This document shows, piece after piece, positions 49,636-61,678 of a DNA stretch of 64,000 bases. Position 1 is the first letter of the stretch; each line of letters begins with the position of its first letter. The stretch covers positions 2,021,501-2,085,500 of the forward strand of contig LR590468.1 in the NCBI GenBank assembly GCA_901472505.1. The letters run 5' to 3'. Source of the stretch: Proteus vulgaris. Lineage in GTDB: Bacteria > Pseudomonadota > Gammaproteobacteria > Enterobacterales > Enterobacteriaceae. Below the pieces are notes generated by a model. The model was not told where the DNA came from, did no database searches, and was given only the letters and a program-made list of their open reading frames with translations. A program made the translations under genes and the position numbers.

Positions 49636-52524
49636 TTATAAAGAGGCGATAGAGACTTTCTGTGCAATTAGCTTCTCTTTCGCACTTAAGCATGTCGCTA
49701 AGCGTTCACGCTCTTTAGCAACAACCGCTTCTGGCGCACGGTTTACAAAGCCATCGTTAGATAATTTGCTGTCTAAAGTTGAGATATCTTTTTCTACTTT
49801 TTCCAGCTCTTTATCTAAACGTGCAAGCTCTGCATCTTTATCGATAAAGCCCGCCATTGGGATCAGCAATTCTGCACCGCTAACCAGTTTAGTCACTGAT
49901 AATGGCGCTTCTTCACCTTCTGCTAATGGGCGAATATCCGCTAAACGACCCATGGCTTTTAAGAAACCAATATTGTCATTGACACGGCGCTTAGCATTGT
50001 CATCCGCACCACGTAAAATAACATCAAGTGGTTTACCTGGGGCTATATTCATTTCAGCACGGATATTACGAACGGCAACGATAACTTCTTTGATCCACTC
50101 AAGATCGTTAAGTGCTTGTTCATCTACCAGTGAAGCATCGAACTCTGGGAAAGCTTGTAGCATGATGGTTTCACCTTCAATGCCTTTCACTTCCTTCACG
50201 CGTTGCCAAATTGTCTCTGTGATAAATGGAATGATTGGATGTGCAAGACGCAGTAAGCCTTCTAACACTTCAATCAGTGTATGACGTGCTGAGCGTTTTT
50301 GTGCATCATTACCTTTGTGTACCGCAGGTTTTGATAGTTCAAGATACCAGTCACAGAATTGGTTCCAAGTGAACTCATATAAAATACCCGCAGCGATATC
50401 GAAACGATAGTTGTCTAACGCCTCACGATAGGCTTTAACGGTATTGTTAAATTCAGCTAAGATCCAACGGTCAGCCAGTGAGAATGTCATCTCACCACCT
50501 TGGTAGCCACAATCTTGATCTTCCGTATTCATCAGAACAAAGCGGCTTGCGTTCCATAACTTGTTACAGAAGTTACGGTAACCAGATAGACGTTTCATAT
50601 CCCAGTTAATATCGCGACCAGTTGAAGCTAGTGCGGCTAAGGTAAAGCGTAGGGCATCTGTGCCGTGTGCTTCAATACCTTCTGGGAACTCTTTGCTAGT
50701 ACGTTTAGCAATTTTTTCAGCCATTTGTGGCTGCATCATATTGCCAGTACGTTTTTCTAATAAATTTTCTAATGAAATACCGTCGATCATATCCAGAGGA
50801 TCAAGTACGTTTCCTTTGGATTTTGACATCTTCTGGCCTTCTTCATCACGAATAAGCCCTGTCATATAAACTGTATTAAATGGAATTTGCGGTTTGCCGT
50901 CTTCGTCTTTGATAAAGTGCATGGTCATCATGATCATGCGAGCGATCCAGAAGAAAATGATATCAAAGCCACTGACTAACACATTTGTTGGGTGAAATGT
51001 TTTTAGTGCTTCGGTGTTTTCAGGCCAGCCTAATGTTGAAAATGTCCACAGTGCGGATGAGAACCATGTATCGAGTACGTCTTCATCCTGGCGTAATACG
51101 ACATCAGCGGCGATATTGTTTTCACGACGAACTTCTTCCTCGTCACGACCTACATAGACATTGCCTTCATTGTCGTACCAAGCAGGGATACGGTGACCCC
51201 ACCACAGTTGACGAGAAATACACCAATCTTGGATATCATTCATCCATGAGAAGTACATGTTTTCGTACTGTTTTGGTACAAATTGGATATCACCATTTTT
51301 AACAGCTTCAACTGCGGGTTTTGCTAAAGGTGCCGCGCGAACATACCATTGGTCTGTCAGTAAAGGCTCGATAACAACACCACCACGGTCACCGTAAGGT
51401 ACGGTTAAATCGTGAGGTTTGATCTCTTCTAATAAACCTAAACGTTCAAATTCAGCAACCATCGCTTTACGTGCTGCGAAACGTTCCATGCCTTGGTAGG
51501 CTTTTGGAATTTCAGTGCTATAAACGTCAGATTCAACACCGTTGGTGTCTAATACTTCTGCGCTAACACGGATATTACCATCAAAATCCATGATATTAAT
51601 CATTGGTAATTGATGACGACGTCCAACTTCATAGTCATTAAAGTCATGGGCAGGGGTGATTTTTACGCAACCAGTACCTTTTTCCATATCCGCGTGTTCG
51701 TCCGCTAAAATAGGAATACGGCGGTTGACGATTGGTAGAATAATTTCTTTACCAATTAAATCTTTATAACGTGGATCTTCTGGGTTAACCGCAACACCAG
51801 TATCACCTAACATGGTTTCTGGGCGAGTAGTTGCAACAATGAGGTAATCTTTACCTTCAGCTGTTTTTGCCCCATCCGCTAAAGGATAACGCAAGTGCCA
51901 CATTGAACCTTTAACTTCACGGTTTTCGACTTCAAGATCAGAAATCGCCGTGTGTAATTTAGGATCCCAGTTAACAAGGCGTTTACCACGGTAGATAAGG
52001 TCTTCTTTGTGTAAACGCACAAAGGCTTCTTTAACCGCTTTAGATAAACCTTCGTCCATGGTGAAACGTTCACGTTCCCAATCAACAGAATTACCTAAAC
52101 GACGCATTTGGTTAGAAATATTACCGCCTGATTCCGCTTTCCACTCCCAAATTTTGTCGATAAATGCATCACGACCATAGTCATGACGATTTTTACCTTC
52201 TTCAGCAGCAATTTTACGCTCAACAACCATTTGAGTTGCGATACCCGCATGGTCAGTTCCTGACTGCCATAAGGTGTTTTTACCTTGCATGCGTTGATAA
52301 CGGATCATGGTATCCATAATGGTCTGCTGGAAAGCATGGCCCATATGTAGGCTACCAGTGACATTTGGTGGTGGGATCACGATACAAAAGCTTTCTTTCG
52401 TTGTATCGCCATTGGCTTTAAAGTAGCCGTTTTTTTCCCAATGTTGATACAGAGGTTGTTCAATCTCTGCTGGATTATAAGTTGTGTCGAGCGATGGCTC
52501 TTTCGGTGCGGATTTATTTTCCAT
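49636..52524 (-). CDS. valS: Valine-tRNA ligase
   Basis: 962 residues, class I synthetase. HIGH motif as HMGH at 60-63, KMSKS at 565-569, a large editing domain between ([30 protein letters not shown]) and a C-terminal coiled coil ([19 protein letters not shown]). Intact. 13 bases after holC. Confidence 0.97.
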   Translation of the reverse strand: MENKSAPKEPSLDTTYNPAEIEQPLYQHWEKNGYFKANGDTTKESFCIVIPPPNVTGSLHMGHAFQQTIMDTMIRYQRMQGKNTLWQSGTDHAGIATQMVVERKIAAEEGKNRHDYGRDAFIDKIWEWKAESGGNISNQMRRLGNSVDWERERFTMDEGLSKAVKEAFVRLHKEDLIYRGKRLVNWDPKLHTAISDLEVENREVKGSMWHLRYPLADGAKTAEGKDYLIVATTRPETMLGDTGVAVNPEDPRYKDLIGKEIILPIVNRRIPILADEHADMEKGTGCVKITPAHDFNDYEVGRRHQLPMINIMDFDGNIRVSAEVLDTNGVESDVYSTEIPKAYQGMERFAARKAMVAEFERLGLLEEIKPHDLTVPYGDRGGVVIEPLLTDQWYVRAAPLAKPAVEAVKNGDIQFVPKQYENMYFSWMNDIQDWCISRQLWWGHRIPAWYDNEGNVYVGRDEEEVRRENNIAADVVLRQDEDVLDTWFSSALWTFSTLGWPENTEALKTFHPTNVLVSGFDIIFFWIARMIMMTMHFIKDEDGKPQIPFNTVYMTGLIRDEEGQKMSKSKGNVLDPLDMIDGISLENLLEKRTGNMMQPQMAEKIAKRTSKEFPEGIEAHGTDALRFTLAALASTGRDINWDMKRLSGYRNFCNKLWNASRFVLMNTEDQDCGYQGGEMTFSLADRWILAEFNNTVKAYREALDNYRFDIAAGILYEFTWNQFCDWYLELSKPAVHKGNDAQKRSARHTLIEVLEGLLRLAHPIIPFITETIWQRVKEVKGIEGETIMLQAFPEFDASLVDEQALNDLEWIKEVIVAVRNIRAEMNIAPGKPLDVILRGADDNAKRRVNDNIGFLKAMGRLADIRPLAEGEEAPLSVTKLVSGAELLIPMAGFIDKDAELARLDKELEKVEKDISTLDSKLSNDGFVNRAPEAVVAKERERLATCLSAKEKLIAQKVSIASL

Positions 52525-52537
52525 ATTTTTTACGTAT

Positions 52538-52987
52538 TCAATAGGTTGGCGGCGTAGCCATTGTCAAAGTAAAGCCGACGCTACGATAAATTTTATATCG
52601 TTCACGCGCCAACTGTTTCAATTGTTCATCAATAGGTACAAAGTCTATCACTTCATGGAAAGCTGTGGCAAAGTCTACGAATTGTGATTGTAAATTAATC
52701 AGAAGATCACGAGGTGCATTACCACGTTTTCCAGGCCAACATAATTCAACAGGAGAGCCATAACGAGGGCCTTCACCTGCAAGATTATGAGGAACAAACT
52801 GATGAGGTTCTCTTGCCCATAATGCCTCATCAAGCAATTCTGCTTGAGCCTGAGACTCACAAACTAACAAAATTCGTTTGCCTAATCGCCAATGTTCAGC
52901 AGTAAGTTGACAGGCAAGCCACTCATGAGCCTGTAAATCGTCATGTATTGATGGGTGTTCCATTAAATAAAACGTGGCGTTTTTCAT
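52538..52987 (-). CDS. holC: DNA polymerase III chi subunit
   Basis: 149 residues (E. coli 147). Binds SSB and links it to the clamp loader through psi. [37 protein letters not shown] and [12 protein letters not shown] are conserved. Upstream of valS as in E. coli. Confidence 0.95.
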   Translation of the reverse strand: MKNATFYLMEHPSIHDDLQAHEWLACQLTAEHWRLGKRILLVCESQAQAELLDEALWAREPHQFVPHNLAGEGPRYGSPVELCWPGKRGNAPRDLLINLQSQFVDFATAFHEVIDFVPIDEQLKQLARERYKIYRSVGFTLTMATPPTY

Positions 52988-53003
52988 GATATCCCGATAA
53001 CAG

Positions 53004-53028
53004 AAGGGTATTGCGTTGCAATACCCTT
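53004..53028 (-). terminator. Terminator of pepA
   Basis: AAGGGTATTGC-GTT-GCAATACCCTT, a perfect stem between pepA and holC, followed by CTT-rich sequence. Confidence 0.7.
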
Positions 53029-53092
53029 CTTGGAGTCTGCTCTATTTACCATAATAATAGGGTAATACCTTAACCCTGATAATTATGCGGTA

Positions 53093-54615
<1,523 letters not shown>

Positions 54616-54886
54616 TTAAAGACAAAAACGGAAAGTATCGTTTAGAATAGTGATCCGCATTAATCTACCCCATAGAAAGTTTACTTTTTATGTTAAGCTA
54701 AATGCATTAATTGAACACAACTAATTTAGCTAACTTATAAGCTTGTTCTTATTGGGAACCTGTTTATAGCATGTTTTGATATCATTTGGGCTGCAAGAAT
54801 GTCTAACTGAGATGCACAAATGATAGATATACAACGAAGTTAGCGATTTTCCTGCAAAAAGACAAGTTTTCACAGGCATAACTAGC

Positions 54887-55984
54887 GTGATTATAATTCG
54901 ATATTTAGCTCGGGAAACCCTTAAAAGTCAGATAGCCATCTTATTTATTCTGATGCTTATCTTCTTTAGCCAGAAACTGGTTGAGATTTTAGGGGCTGCT
55001 GTAGAAGGTAACATTCCTACAAACCTTGTGATTTCTCTGCTGTGGCTGGGAATTCCCGAGATGGCACAGCTTATTCTTCCACTAAGCCTTTTTCTTGGGC
55101 TTCTGATGACTTACAGCAAACTTTATGTTGAAAGTGAGATAACCGTCATGAATGCGTGCGGGATAGGTAAAAAAGCCTTAGTGCAAGCCGCACTGTTGCT
55201 TTCATTACTGACTAGCGCATTAGCAGCAGGAAATGTGATTTGGCTTATTCCATGGTCATCAGCACATCAAGAGCAAGTGCTTGAAGATGCCAAGGCGAAC
55301 CCAAGTTTAGCAGCCTTGATGGAAGGACAATTTAAAATGTCCAATGATCGTAATATGGTGCTTTATCTTGGTAGCGTGAAAGGTAACCAATTCCAAGATG
55401 TGTTCCTCGCACAGTTACGCCCAACACAAGATCAGCGCCCGTCTGTTGTGGTGGCAGATAAAGGCTATACCAAGGAATTGCCTAACGGAAATCAGATTGT
55501 TGTACTCAGTGAGGGAACTCGCTATGAAGGTACGGCTGTATTACGTGATTTTCGTATCACTGATTTTAATGACTACCAAGCTGTTATCGGACATCGTGAA
55601 TCGACTATTAGTAGCAATCGTGTAGAGCAAAAAACGATGACTGAACTTTGGCATTCTAATGAAACAGAGTCTATTGCTGAATTCCATTGGCGATTAACTC
55701 TAATTTTCTCTGTTGTCATTATGGCTGTGATGGTGGTGCCTTTAAGCGAGGTAAATCCACGCCAAGGTCGTGTATTAAGCATGTTACCTGCAATGTTGCT
55801 TTATTTGGTCTTTTTCTTATTACAAAGTTCGTTGCATTCTAATGGCGAAAAAGGAAAAGTGGATCCCCTCATTGCGATGTGGAGCGTTAATGGTGTTTAT
55901 CTTGGCTTAGCTATCTTATTAAATATTTGGGATACCTTGCCTATGCGTAAATTCCGAGCTCGCTTTAAGAAAGGAGTTGCCTGA
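54887..55984 (+). CDS. lptF: LPS export permease LptF
   Basis: 365 residues, one half of the inner-membrane LptB2FG extractor of lipopolysaccharide. GTG start (MIIIRYLARETLKSQ), also GTG in E. coli. Three N-terminal and three C-terminal membrane helices flank a periplasmic jellyroll (VFLAQLRPTQDQRPSVVVAD). The stop overlaps the lptG start by one base. Confidence 0.96.
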   Translation: MIIIRYLARETLKSQIAILFILMLIFFSQKLVEILGAAVEGNIPTNLVISLLWLGIPEMAQLILPLSLFLGLLMTYSKLYVESEITVMNACGIGKKALVQAALLLSLLTSALAAGNVIWLIPWSSAHQEQVLEDAKANPSLAALMEGQFKMSNDRNMVLYLGSVKGNQFQDVFLAQLRPTQDQRPSVVVADKGYTKELPNGNQIVVLSEGTRYEGTAVLRDFRITDFNDYQAVIGHRESTISSNRVEQKTMTELWHSNETESIAEFHWRLTLIFSVVIMAVMVVPLSEVNPRQGRVLSMLPAMLLYLVFFLLQSSLHSNGEKGKVDPLIAMWSVNGVYLGLAILLNIWDTLPMRKFRARFKKGVA

Positions 55985-57063
55985 TGTTTGGTGTATTAGA
56001 TAGATATATCGGGCGTACTATTTTACAGTCGATTTTGATGACACTATTTTTGCTTGTTTCATTATCGGGCATTATCAAGTTTGTCGATCAACTCCGTAAA
56101 GTAGGGCAAGGAGATTTCACCACACTTGATGCGGGTATTTATGCTATTTTAAATATCCTTAAAGACGTGCAGATCTTCTTCCCCATGGCCGCGTTACTCG
56201 GAGCATTATTAGGGTTAGGCGCATTAGCAACACGCAGTGAGCTGGTGGTGATGCAAGCATCAGGTTTTACCCGTTTGCAAATCGCAGGCTCCGTAATGAA
56301 AACAGCGATTCCATTAGTGTTGCTAACGGTTCTGATTGGCGAGTGGGGGGCACCACAAGGTGAACAATACGCACGTAACTATCGTGCAGAAAAAATTATG
56401 GGGAATTCTTTAGTTTCGACTAACCGCGGTATGTGGGCTAAAGATGGCAACCAATTTATTCATATCAACAGAATAAAGAGCCAAAATGAGATGCAAGGCA
56501 TCACTCTCTATGATTTTAATAATGATAGAAAACTAGAAACAGTACGTTATGCATCAAGTGCAACCTATGATGTGGATAAAAAAACGTGGATGTTAAAACA
56601 GGTTGAGCAGTCAGATTTAACTGATCCACAAAAAATCACCGGTAAAAAACAGGTATCACTTGAATGGCCAACACGATTAACGCCAGAAAAATTAAGCGTT
56701 GTGGCGTTAGATCCTGATGCATTATCGATCAGTGGGCTTTATCAATACGTTAAATATCTAAAACAGAGTGGACAAGAATCAGCAAACTATGAGCTCAACT
56801 TCTGGAAAAAAATCTTTGCACCTATCTCTGTTGCAGTCATGATGTTGATGGCATTGTCATTTATCTTTGGCCCACTACGTACTGTGCCAATGGGATTAAG
56901 AGTCTTAACCGGGATTTCTTTTGGTTTCTTATTCTATATCGTCAATGAGGTGTCAGGGCGATTAAGCCTGGTTTATGGTATACCGGCAGTGATTGCAGCA
57001 TTGGTGCCGGGGATCCTCTTCTTAACGTTGAGTTTATGGTTATTGATGAAGCGTAATCGCTAA
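55984..57063 (+). CDS. lptG: LPS export permease LptG
   Basis: 359 residues, partner of LptF. MFGVLDRYIGRTIL start, membrane helices as in LptF, central jellyroll, and C-terminal ISVAVMMLMALSFIFGPLRTVPMGLR. The TGATG overlap with lptF indicates coupled translation. Confidence 0.96.
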   Translation: MFGVLDRYIGRTILQSILMTLFLLVSLSGIIKFVDQLRKVGQGDFTTLDAGIYAILNILKDVQIFFPMAALLGALLGLGALATRSELVVMQASGFTRLQIAGSVMKTAIPLVLLTVLIGEWGAPQGEQYARNYRAEKIMGNSLVSTNRGMWAKDGNQFIHINRIKSQNEMQGITLYDFNNDRKLETVRYASSATYDVDKKTWMLKQVEQSDLTDPQKITGKKQVSLEWPTRLTPEKLSVVALDPDALSISGLYQYVKYLKQSGQESANYELNFWKKIFAPISVAVMMLMALSFIFGPLRTVPMGLRVLTGISFGFLFYIVNEVSGRLSLVYGIPAVIAALVPGILFLTLSLWLLMKRNR

Positions 57064-57100
57064 GTCATATTAACCAGAAAATAATGTCAGTCTGAAAATA

Positions 57101-57126
57101 AAAAGCGCCCTACAAGGCGCTTTTTT
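57101..57126. terminator. Bidirectional terminator between lptG and ampH
   Basis: AAAAGCGCC-CTACAA-GGCGCTTTTTT between convergent genes. Confidence 0.88.
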
Positions 57127-57144
57127 ATTACTATTGGGCATGGA

Positions 57145-58374
57145 TCACTGATAAAAATCTTTTGCCAGCGCGCGGACAAGGGCATTTGTGCCTTGAGTTA
57201 CTTCACTAAATTTAGTGCCATTTGGCTTACGAGTGATAACGACAAATACACCAATATTTAATTCAGGTATGGTTGCCATATAAGTATTAAACCCGCCGCC
57301 ACCCCCTGTTTTTTGGTAAATAGCCGGAATTCCATTTGCTGGCGCCATATAGACCCAACCTAAACCAATACCATCGGCACGCCCTGCAACATCCATACCT
57401 TCTATTGAAGAAAGTTGATTACGAGGAAAATAGACAGACTGTTCTTTGCTCGCCGTTGGTTTTCTCACCGCATTATGAGAGGTCAAAAAGCCTTGCATCC
57501 AACGTTGCATATCTGCTGGCGTTGAATACACGCCACCACTTCCCGCTGCTGCGATCGTGTCAGAACATGGACTTGGTTTATATCCGATTAATAATCGCTG
57601 ACACTGTGTGGGCGTCGGCGTCAATGTGGTATTGGTCATACCTGCGGGTTGAGTGACATAGTGTTTTAAAAGTTGTGGATAACTTTTACCTGATGCTTTC
57701 ACTAAGGCATCCGCTAATAAGTCATAGGCTAAATTTGAATATGACGCTTGATCACCTGCGGGCGATGTTAATGTCGCTTTTTTTAACCAATTCCAACGAT
57801 CGCCATGGGTCGGCCAAATAAAAACAGGTCTGCCCCATTTTCCACCGGGTTGTTCTCGTGGAAAACCACTAGTATGGGTTGCTAAATGATAAAGACGGAT
57901 AGGGGATTGAGTACTGACTAATGGGATATCGACGCCGTAATAGCTATATTTTTGCAGTGGATCAGTAACTAATAATTTTCCATCATCTTGTAGCTTTAGC
58001 ATGACTTCACTGGTCATTAATTTTGTAATCGAAGCAATGCGAATAAGTGAGTTCATTGATGGTGCATGACGGCTTTCTGGGGTTGTTGTTCCAAAAGATC
58101 GGTTTAAGGTTTGAGAGTTATTGATCATAACAATAACCATGCCTTGGGGATTACTCTTTTGGTAAATCTGCGATGCATATTTATCAAACAACACACGCGC
58201 ATTGCTTACATTGGGGCTTAATGCTGTCGGCCACTGTGCTAGTTCAGGTACATTATTCTGCTGATTTAACATAGAAGGCTGTGTTGCTGGTGGTAATGAT
58301 GAACGCTGGCTACACGCATTCAATGTCAGCAAAGCGACCGGGATCATAAGATATTTTAGAAAATGTTTTTTCAT
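57145..58374 (-). CDS. ampH: AmpH-like serine hydrolase, predicted lipoprotein
   Basis: 409 residues, class C beta-lactamase fold. In E. coli AmpH is a peptidoglycan DD-carboxypeptidase/endopeptidase. Motifs: SITK in RIASITKLMTSE, YSN in ASYSNLAYDLLADAL, KTG in IYQKTGGGGGF. High similarity to AmpH in HTSGFPREQPGG and GLGWVYMAP. Unlike E. coli AmpH, it has a lipobox-like LNAC at about residues 18-21. ATG at 58374 is preferred to TTG at 58386. Confidence 0.88.
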   Translation of the reverse strand: MKKHFLKYLMIPVALLTLNACSQRSSLPPATQPSMLNQQNNVPELAQWPTALSPNVSNARVLFDKYASQIYQKSNPQGMVIVMINNSQTLNRSFGTTTPESRHAPSMNSLIRIASITKLMTSEVMLKLQDDGKLLVTDPLQKYSYYGVDIPLVSTQSPIRLYHLATHTSGFPREQPGGKWGRPVFIWPTHGDRWNWLKKATLTSPAGDQASYSNLAYDLLADALVKASGKSYPQLLKHYVTQPAGMTNTTLTPTPTQCQRLLIGYKPSPCSDTIAAAGSGGVYSTPADMQRWMQGFLTSHNAVRKPTASKEQSVYFPRNQLSSIEGMDVAGRADGIGLGWVYMAPANGIPAIYQKTGGGGGFNTYMATIPELNIGVFVVITRKPNGTKFSEVTQGTNALVRALAKDFYQ

Positions 58375-58461
58375 TTTTACTTTCAACAGAAGTCAGTGAG
58401 GTGAAAGGAATGCGATCAACATAAGTGGTTTATGTTTTAAATTGGTGCCTTTCTTATCGCG

Positions 58462-58545
58462 CTATTTTTTCTTTATCATTTTTAATACGGCACCTAAGAT
58501 AATACCAACAAATATACCTGTAATAATCCAGCCAACAATGCCCAT
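58462..58545 (-). CDS. 27-residue single-helix membrane peptide
   Basis: The frame reads MGIVGWIITGIFVGIILGAV then LKMIKKK. One hydrophobic Gly-rich helix ends with a Lys-rich tail that would face the cytoplasm. A strong AGAAGG lies seven bases before the ATG. Family not recognised; the opening resembles the YeaQ/YmgE transglycosylase-associated group, but it is much shorter. Missed by length-limited gene finders. Confidence 0.65.
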   Translation of the reverse strand: MGIVGWIITGIFVGIILGAVLKMIKKK

Positions 58546-58974
58546 AACAACACCTTCTAATCAGATTTAAACCAAATTTTGATTATATTATCAGAAATAA
58601 GAATGTCTATCAGTGCAAGAGCCGGTTATCAAAAAGTTGGCATTAAATGTGTTAAATTGTCTCTGATATAAAGATAGTGAAGAAAAACTGCATTATAAAA
58701 AGCTATTTCTCTCCTATTTCTCATCTAAAAATGAGATAAGTATTACTGTTAAGTTACAATCTTCCTCATTTATCGTGCATTTTTAGTCCTATTATTAGCT
58801 TTTCTTTATTATTAAGTTAGGATATGTATATCAAGAAAATGTTAACGAATGGTGTTTCGCTCTTTGTTTGGTAGTTTTTATAAATTATTAATCTTATCTT
58901 TATCTTAAATTGATCTGTATTTGGTGTTTTATAAAAATAATATTAGTCTGTGTCATATTTTGTAATAATTTAAT

Positions 58975-58998
58975 GATTGTGAGATTGTGAGATTGTGA
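58975..58998 (+). repeat. Triplicate 8-base tandem repeat
   Basis: Three perfect copies of GATTGTGA in a row. Confidence 0.85.
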
Positions 58999-59117
58999 AA
59001 TTAAACTTATTATAGCTTCATCAAGTCGAGAGACTGAAAATATAAGTGTGACAGCGCAAAGATAACACAGCAATAATAGAGTGGAGTAATAAAAGGTATA
59101 TTATAAACTAGCCTCTT

Positions 59118-59151
59118 AAATAATAAATAATAAATAATAAATAATAAATAA
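59118..59151 (+). repeat. Five-copy 7-base tandem repeat
   Basis: About five copies of AATAAAT in a row. Such AT-rich arrays are prone to slippage. Confidence 0.85.
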
Positions 59152-59305
59152 GTTATATGTTATTAGTAATATTTCAACATCATTATATTAAAGATTAGAC
59201 CCTTTTTTTTAAAATTAAGTTTATTAATTTAGTAATAAGTACCTTTATATCAATAAAACACAGTATAGATAAAGACGTGTATTTATCATATAAAATATAA
59301 CTACC

Positions 59306-59438
59306 TGCTTCCTCACACCAGGGAAGAAAAGGGCAGTGACGCTATAAAAATAACTTATAGTCATTAAAATAAAACTAAGCCCTCGTTTAGTAGTACTGTT
59401 GGATCAAAACACTAACCCAAGTTTTGATCCTTTTTTTA
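59306..59438 (+). ncRNA. Candidate small RNA ending in a strong terminator
   Basis: The stem GGATCAAAAC / GTTTTGATCC (59401-59430) is followed by seven T, with no plus-strand gene upstream for over 2 kb. The preceding bases also fold: AGGGC and GCCCT enclose TATAA/TTATA. Boundaries of the 5' end are a guess. I do not recognise a known sRNA family. Confidence 0.4.
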
Positions 59439-59777
59439 CTTATCGCTATATAAAAATAAATATATCACTTATATTGAATAATAATTAAAGACTATTTTAT
59501 TTTAAATAAGGTATTGCTATAGAAGAGTAAATAAATATATTTAATATTAATTGTCTTTTAAAAAGTGAGAATAAAATAGAGGGTGAAGCAGAGAAGAGAG
59601 AATAAATAAAAGTGAAACTGAATAGAATTGCCTCAAAAAGTTTTGATGATTGATACAATACGACTTAAACCTACACGATAGCGGTTTTTGAACGACGCAA
59701 CAATTGTGTTTTTACTGTAACCACAAACCACAAATGCAGTTTTTTTCGCCAATCAAGCTGAAAACTAACAATAATTG

Positions 59778-59805
59778 TTGCGAGGGGGCTTCACACAAGT
59801 ATAAT
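59778..59805 (+). promoter_or_regulatory. Promoter of leuX
   Basis: TTGCGA (59778-59783) and perfect TATAAT (59800-59805) with a 16-base spacer and a G-rich discriminator, as usual for stable RNA promoters. The tRNA begins 28 bases after the -10. Confidence 0.8.
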
Positions 59806-59832
59806 GGGCAGGTTTTCCAAAAACACTTCAGT

Positions 59833-59917
59833 GCCGGAGTGGCGAAATTGGTAGACGCAGTTGATTCAAAATCAACCGCCTTCGGGTGTGCCGGTTCGAG
59901 TCCGGCCTTCGGCACCA
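59833..59917 (+). tRNA. leuX: tRNA-Leu (anticodon CAA), integration site
   Basis: Complete class II tRNA: acceptor GCCGGAG with CTTCGGC, anticodon loop TTCAAAA giving CAA, T-loop GGTTCGAGTCC, encoded CCA at 59915-59917. In E. coli leuX is a common island insertion point downstream of lptFG. The adjacent integrase remnant shows the same use here. No second copy of the tRNA 3' end was seen to the window end. Confidence 0.96.
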
Positions 59918-59922
59918 AAAAC

Positions 59923-59946
59923 AAGACGCTTAAAGCGTCTTTTTTT
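59923..59946 (+). terminator. Terminator of leuX
   Basis: AGACGCT-TAA-AGCGTCT followed by seven T, immediately after the tRNA. Confidence 0.88.
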
Positions 59947-60092
59947 ATGCATGAACTCCATGATTTATAAGGCTTTTCCTCGTATTTTAATTTTACCACG
60001 TATACTCAACTCATCCGATATGAGGTGAATGATGTGGGTATGCCGATTCGATAAGGTTATACACCCACAATTCGGTTGCGAAGACAGTTAAA

Positions 60093-61364
60093 ATGGCACT
60101 TTCCGATACTAAGATCCGTTCTGCAAAACCTGAAGATAAAGCGTATAAGCTGACAGATGGTAAAGGATTATTTCTTCTGGTTCACCCCAATGGTTCTAAA
60201 TATTGACGCTTTCGTTATCGCTTTAGCGGTAAAGAAAAGATGCTAGCATTTGGTGTATACCCTGATGTCTCCCTAGCGGTGCCCGTGAAAAACGAGATGG
60301 GGCAAGAAAACTTGTCGCTAACGGAGTAGATCCTAGTGAAAAACGCAAAGAAGTAAAAGAAGAGCAACAAAAGGAATTTAATACATTCGAGAAGGTTGCA
60401 CGTGATTGGCATGCAACCAATAAGAAGTGAGCAGAGGGGCATAGCCATCGGGTACTCAAAAGCCTTGAAGACAATATTTTTTCAGTTATTGGTAAATGCA
60501 ATATTGCGGAACTGAAAACTCGTGATCTCCTCGAACCTATTAAAGCCGTAGAGATGTCTAGACGTCTTGAGGTGGTTGCACGTCTACAACAACGTGTGAC
60601 AGCTATAATGCGTTATGCCGTACAAAGTGGTTTAATCGACTATAACCCAGCGCAAGACATGACTGGCGCAGTTGCCACTGGTAAACGAGTTCACAGAGCT
60701 GCATTAGAGCTTAAACGCCTACCTGAGTTCTTACAACGCATTGATGATTATAAGGGAAGACCTTTAACTAAACTTGCCGTCAAACTTACCTTGTTAGTCT
60801 TCATTCGTTCCAGTGAATTGCGCTTTGCTCGTTGGGATGAAATCGATTTTGAAAATTCTATGTGGACGATCCCCGCTGAAAGAGAAGCGATAGAAGGCGT
60901 TAAACACTCCCATTGCGGATCAAAAATGCGTACCACCTCATTTATTTTCTTTAAGCCGACAAGTTATTGAAATCTTAAAACAGATCTACCAATTCAGCGG
61001 TAACCACGAGCTGATCTTTATCGGTGATCACAATCCAAGAAAACCAATGAGTGAAAATACAGTAAACAACGCATTACGTGTGATGGGGTATGACAATAAG
61101 ACAGAAGTGTGTGGGCATGGTTTTAGAACAATGGCGTGTAGCTCGTTGATTGAGTCAGGCTTGTGGTCTAAGGATGCAGTAGAAAGGCAGATGAGCCACC
61201 AAGAGTGTAATTCAGTGAGGGCGGCTTATATTCATAAGGCGGAGCATATTGAAGAAAGGCGACTGATGGTGCAATGGTGGGCAGATTATTTGGATGCGAA
61301 TAGGGAGAGGGAGATTTCACCTTTTAGTTTTGCGAAGTCGAGCAATCCATTAAAGGCAATTTAA
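60093..61364 (+). pseudogene. P4-type tyrosine recombinase (integrase), decayed
   Basis: The product begins MALSDTKIRSAKPEDKAYKL, the usual start of P4-family island integrases, and continues to HGFRTMACSSLIESG and RAAYIHKAEHIEERRLMVQWWADYL. Two TGG-to-TGA changes (K-Y-W near 60205, K-K-W near 60428), a missing base near 60277 and a shift near 60935 disrupt it. Internal stops are substitutions, not homopolymer errors, so it is a true pseudogene. It lies downstream of leuX in the usual orientation. Confidence 0.9.
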
Positions 61365-61377
61365 ATTAGGTTATTGA

Positions 61378-61593
61378 TTGGAGTATAAAGAATGGCTAAC
61401 AGAACATGGCCTCCGCCACGCAATGAGCACGATTTTGCATGAGAAGGGATATAACTCTGCATGGATTGAAACCCAGCTCGCACATATCGATAAGAACGCG
61501 ATCCGTGGAACTTATAACCATGCTCAGTATATGGATGGACGCAGAGAAATGATGCAGTGGTATGCGGACTATATGGATGAGTTGGAGGTGTAG
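61378..61593 (+). pseudogene. C-terminal fragment of a second tyrosine recombinase
   Basis: About 71 codons, EYKEWLTEHGLRHAMSTILHE... to MQWYADYMDELEV, match the catalytic C-terminus of P4-type integrases (HGLRHAMST region, then AIRGTYNHAQY). No N-terminal part exists; the frame begins 13 bases after the first integrase ends. It suggests two successive insertions, or recombination between integrase genes. Confidence 0.8.
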
Positions 61594-61678
61594 AGTAGGA
61601 AATGTGGTTAGTGTGAATTTCTAATAATAAAATAAGCCATCTTTATCTCTGAACGTAAAGATGGTTGTATGGTGTATG

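Larger units (their letters stand above)
58546..59777. other. Long AT-rich intergenic region
   Basis: About 1.2 kb with no ORF I can support between the 27-residue peptide gene and leuX. It holds two short tandem repeats, a strong plus-strand terminator near 59401-59438 and the leuX promoter. Base composition is well below the surrounding backbone in GC. Confidence 0.7.

Noticed and set aside
50985..51302. His/Arg-rich ORF antisense to valS
   Set aside because: Valine-tRNA ligase is complete and conserved on the other strand; the antisense frame has no start signal and is a codon-usage shadow.
59118..59151. CRISPR-like periodic repeat
   Set aside because: Repeat units are seven bases without spacers; it is a simple tandem array. 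No cas gene is in the window.
59704..59970. Open frames on both strands across leuX
   Set aside because: They run through a complete tRNA gene and its promoter and terminator; proteins decoded from tRNA sequence are a classic false call.
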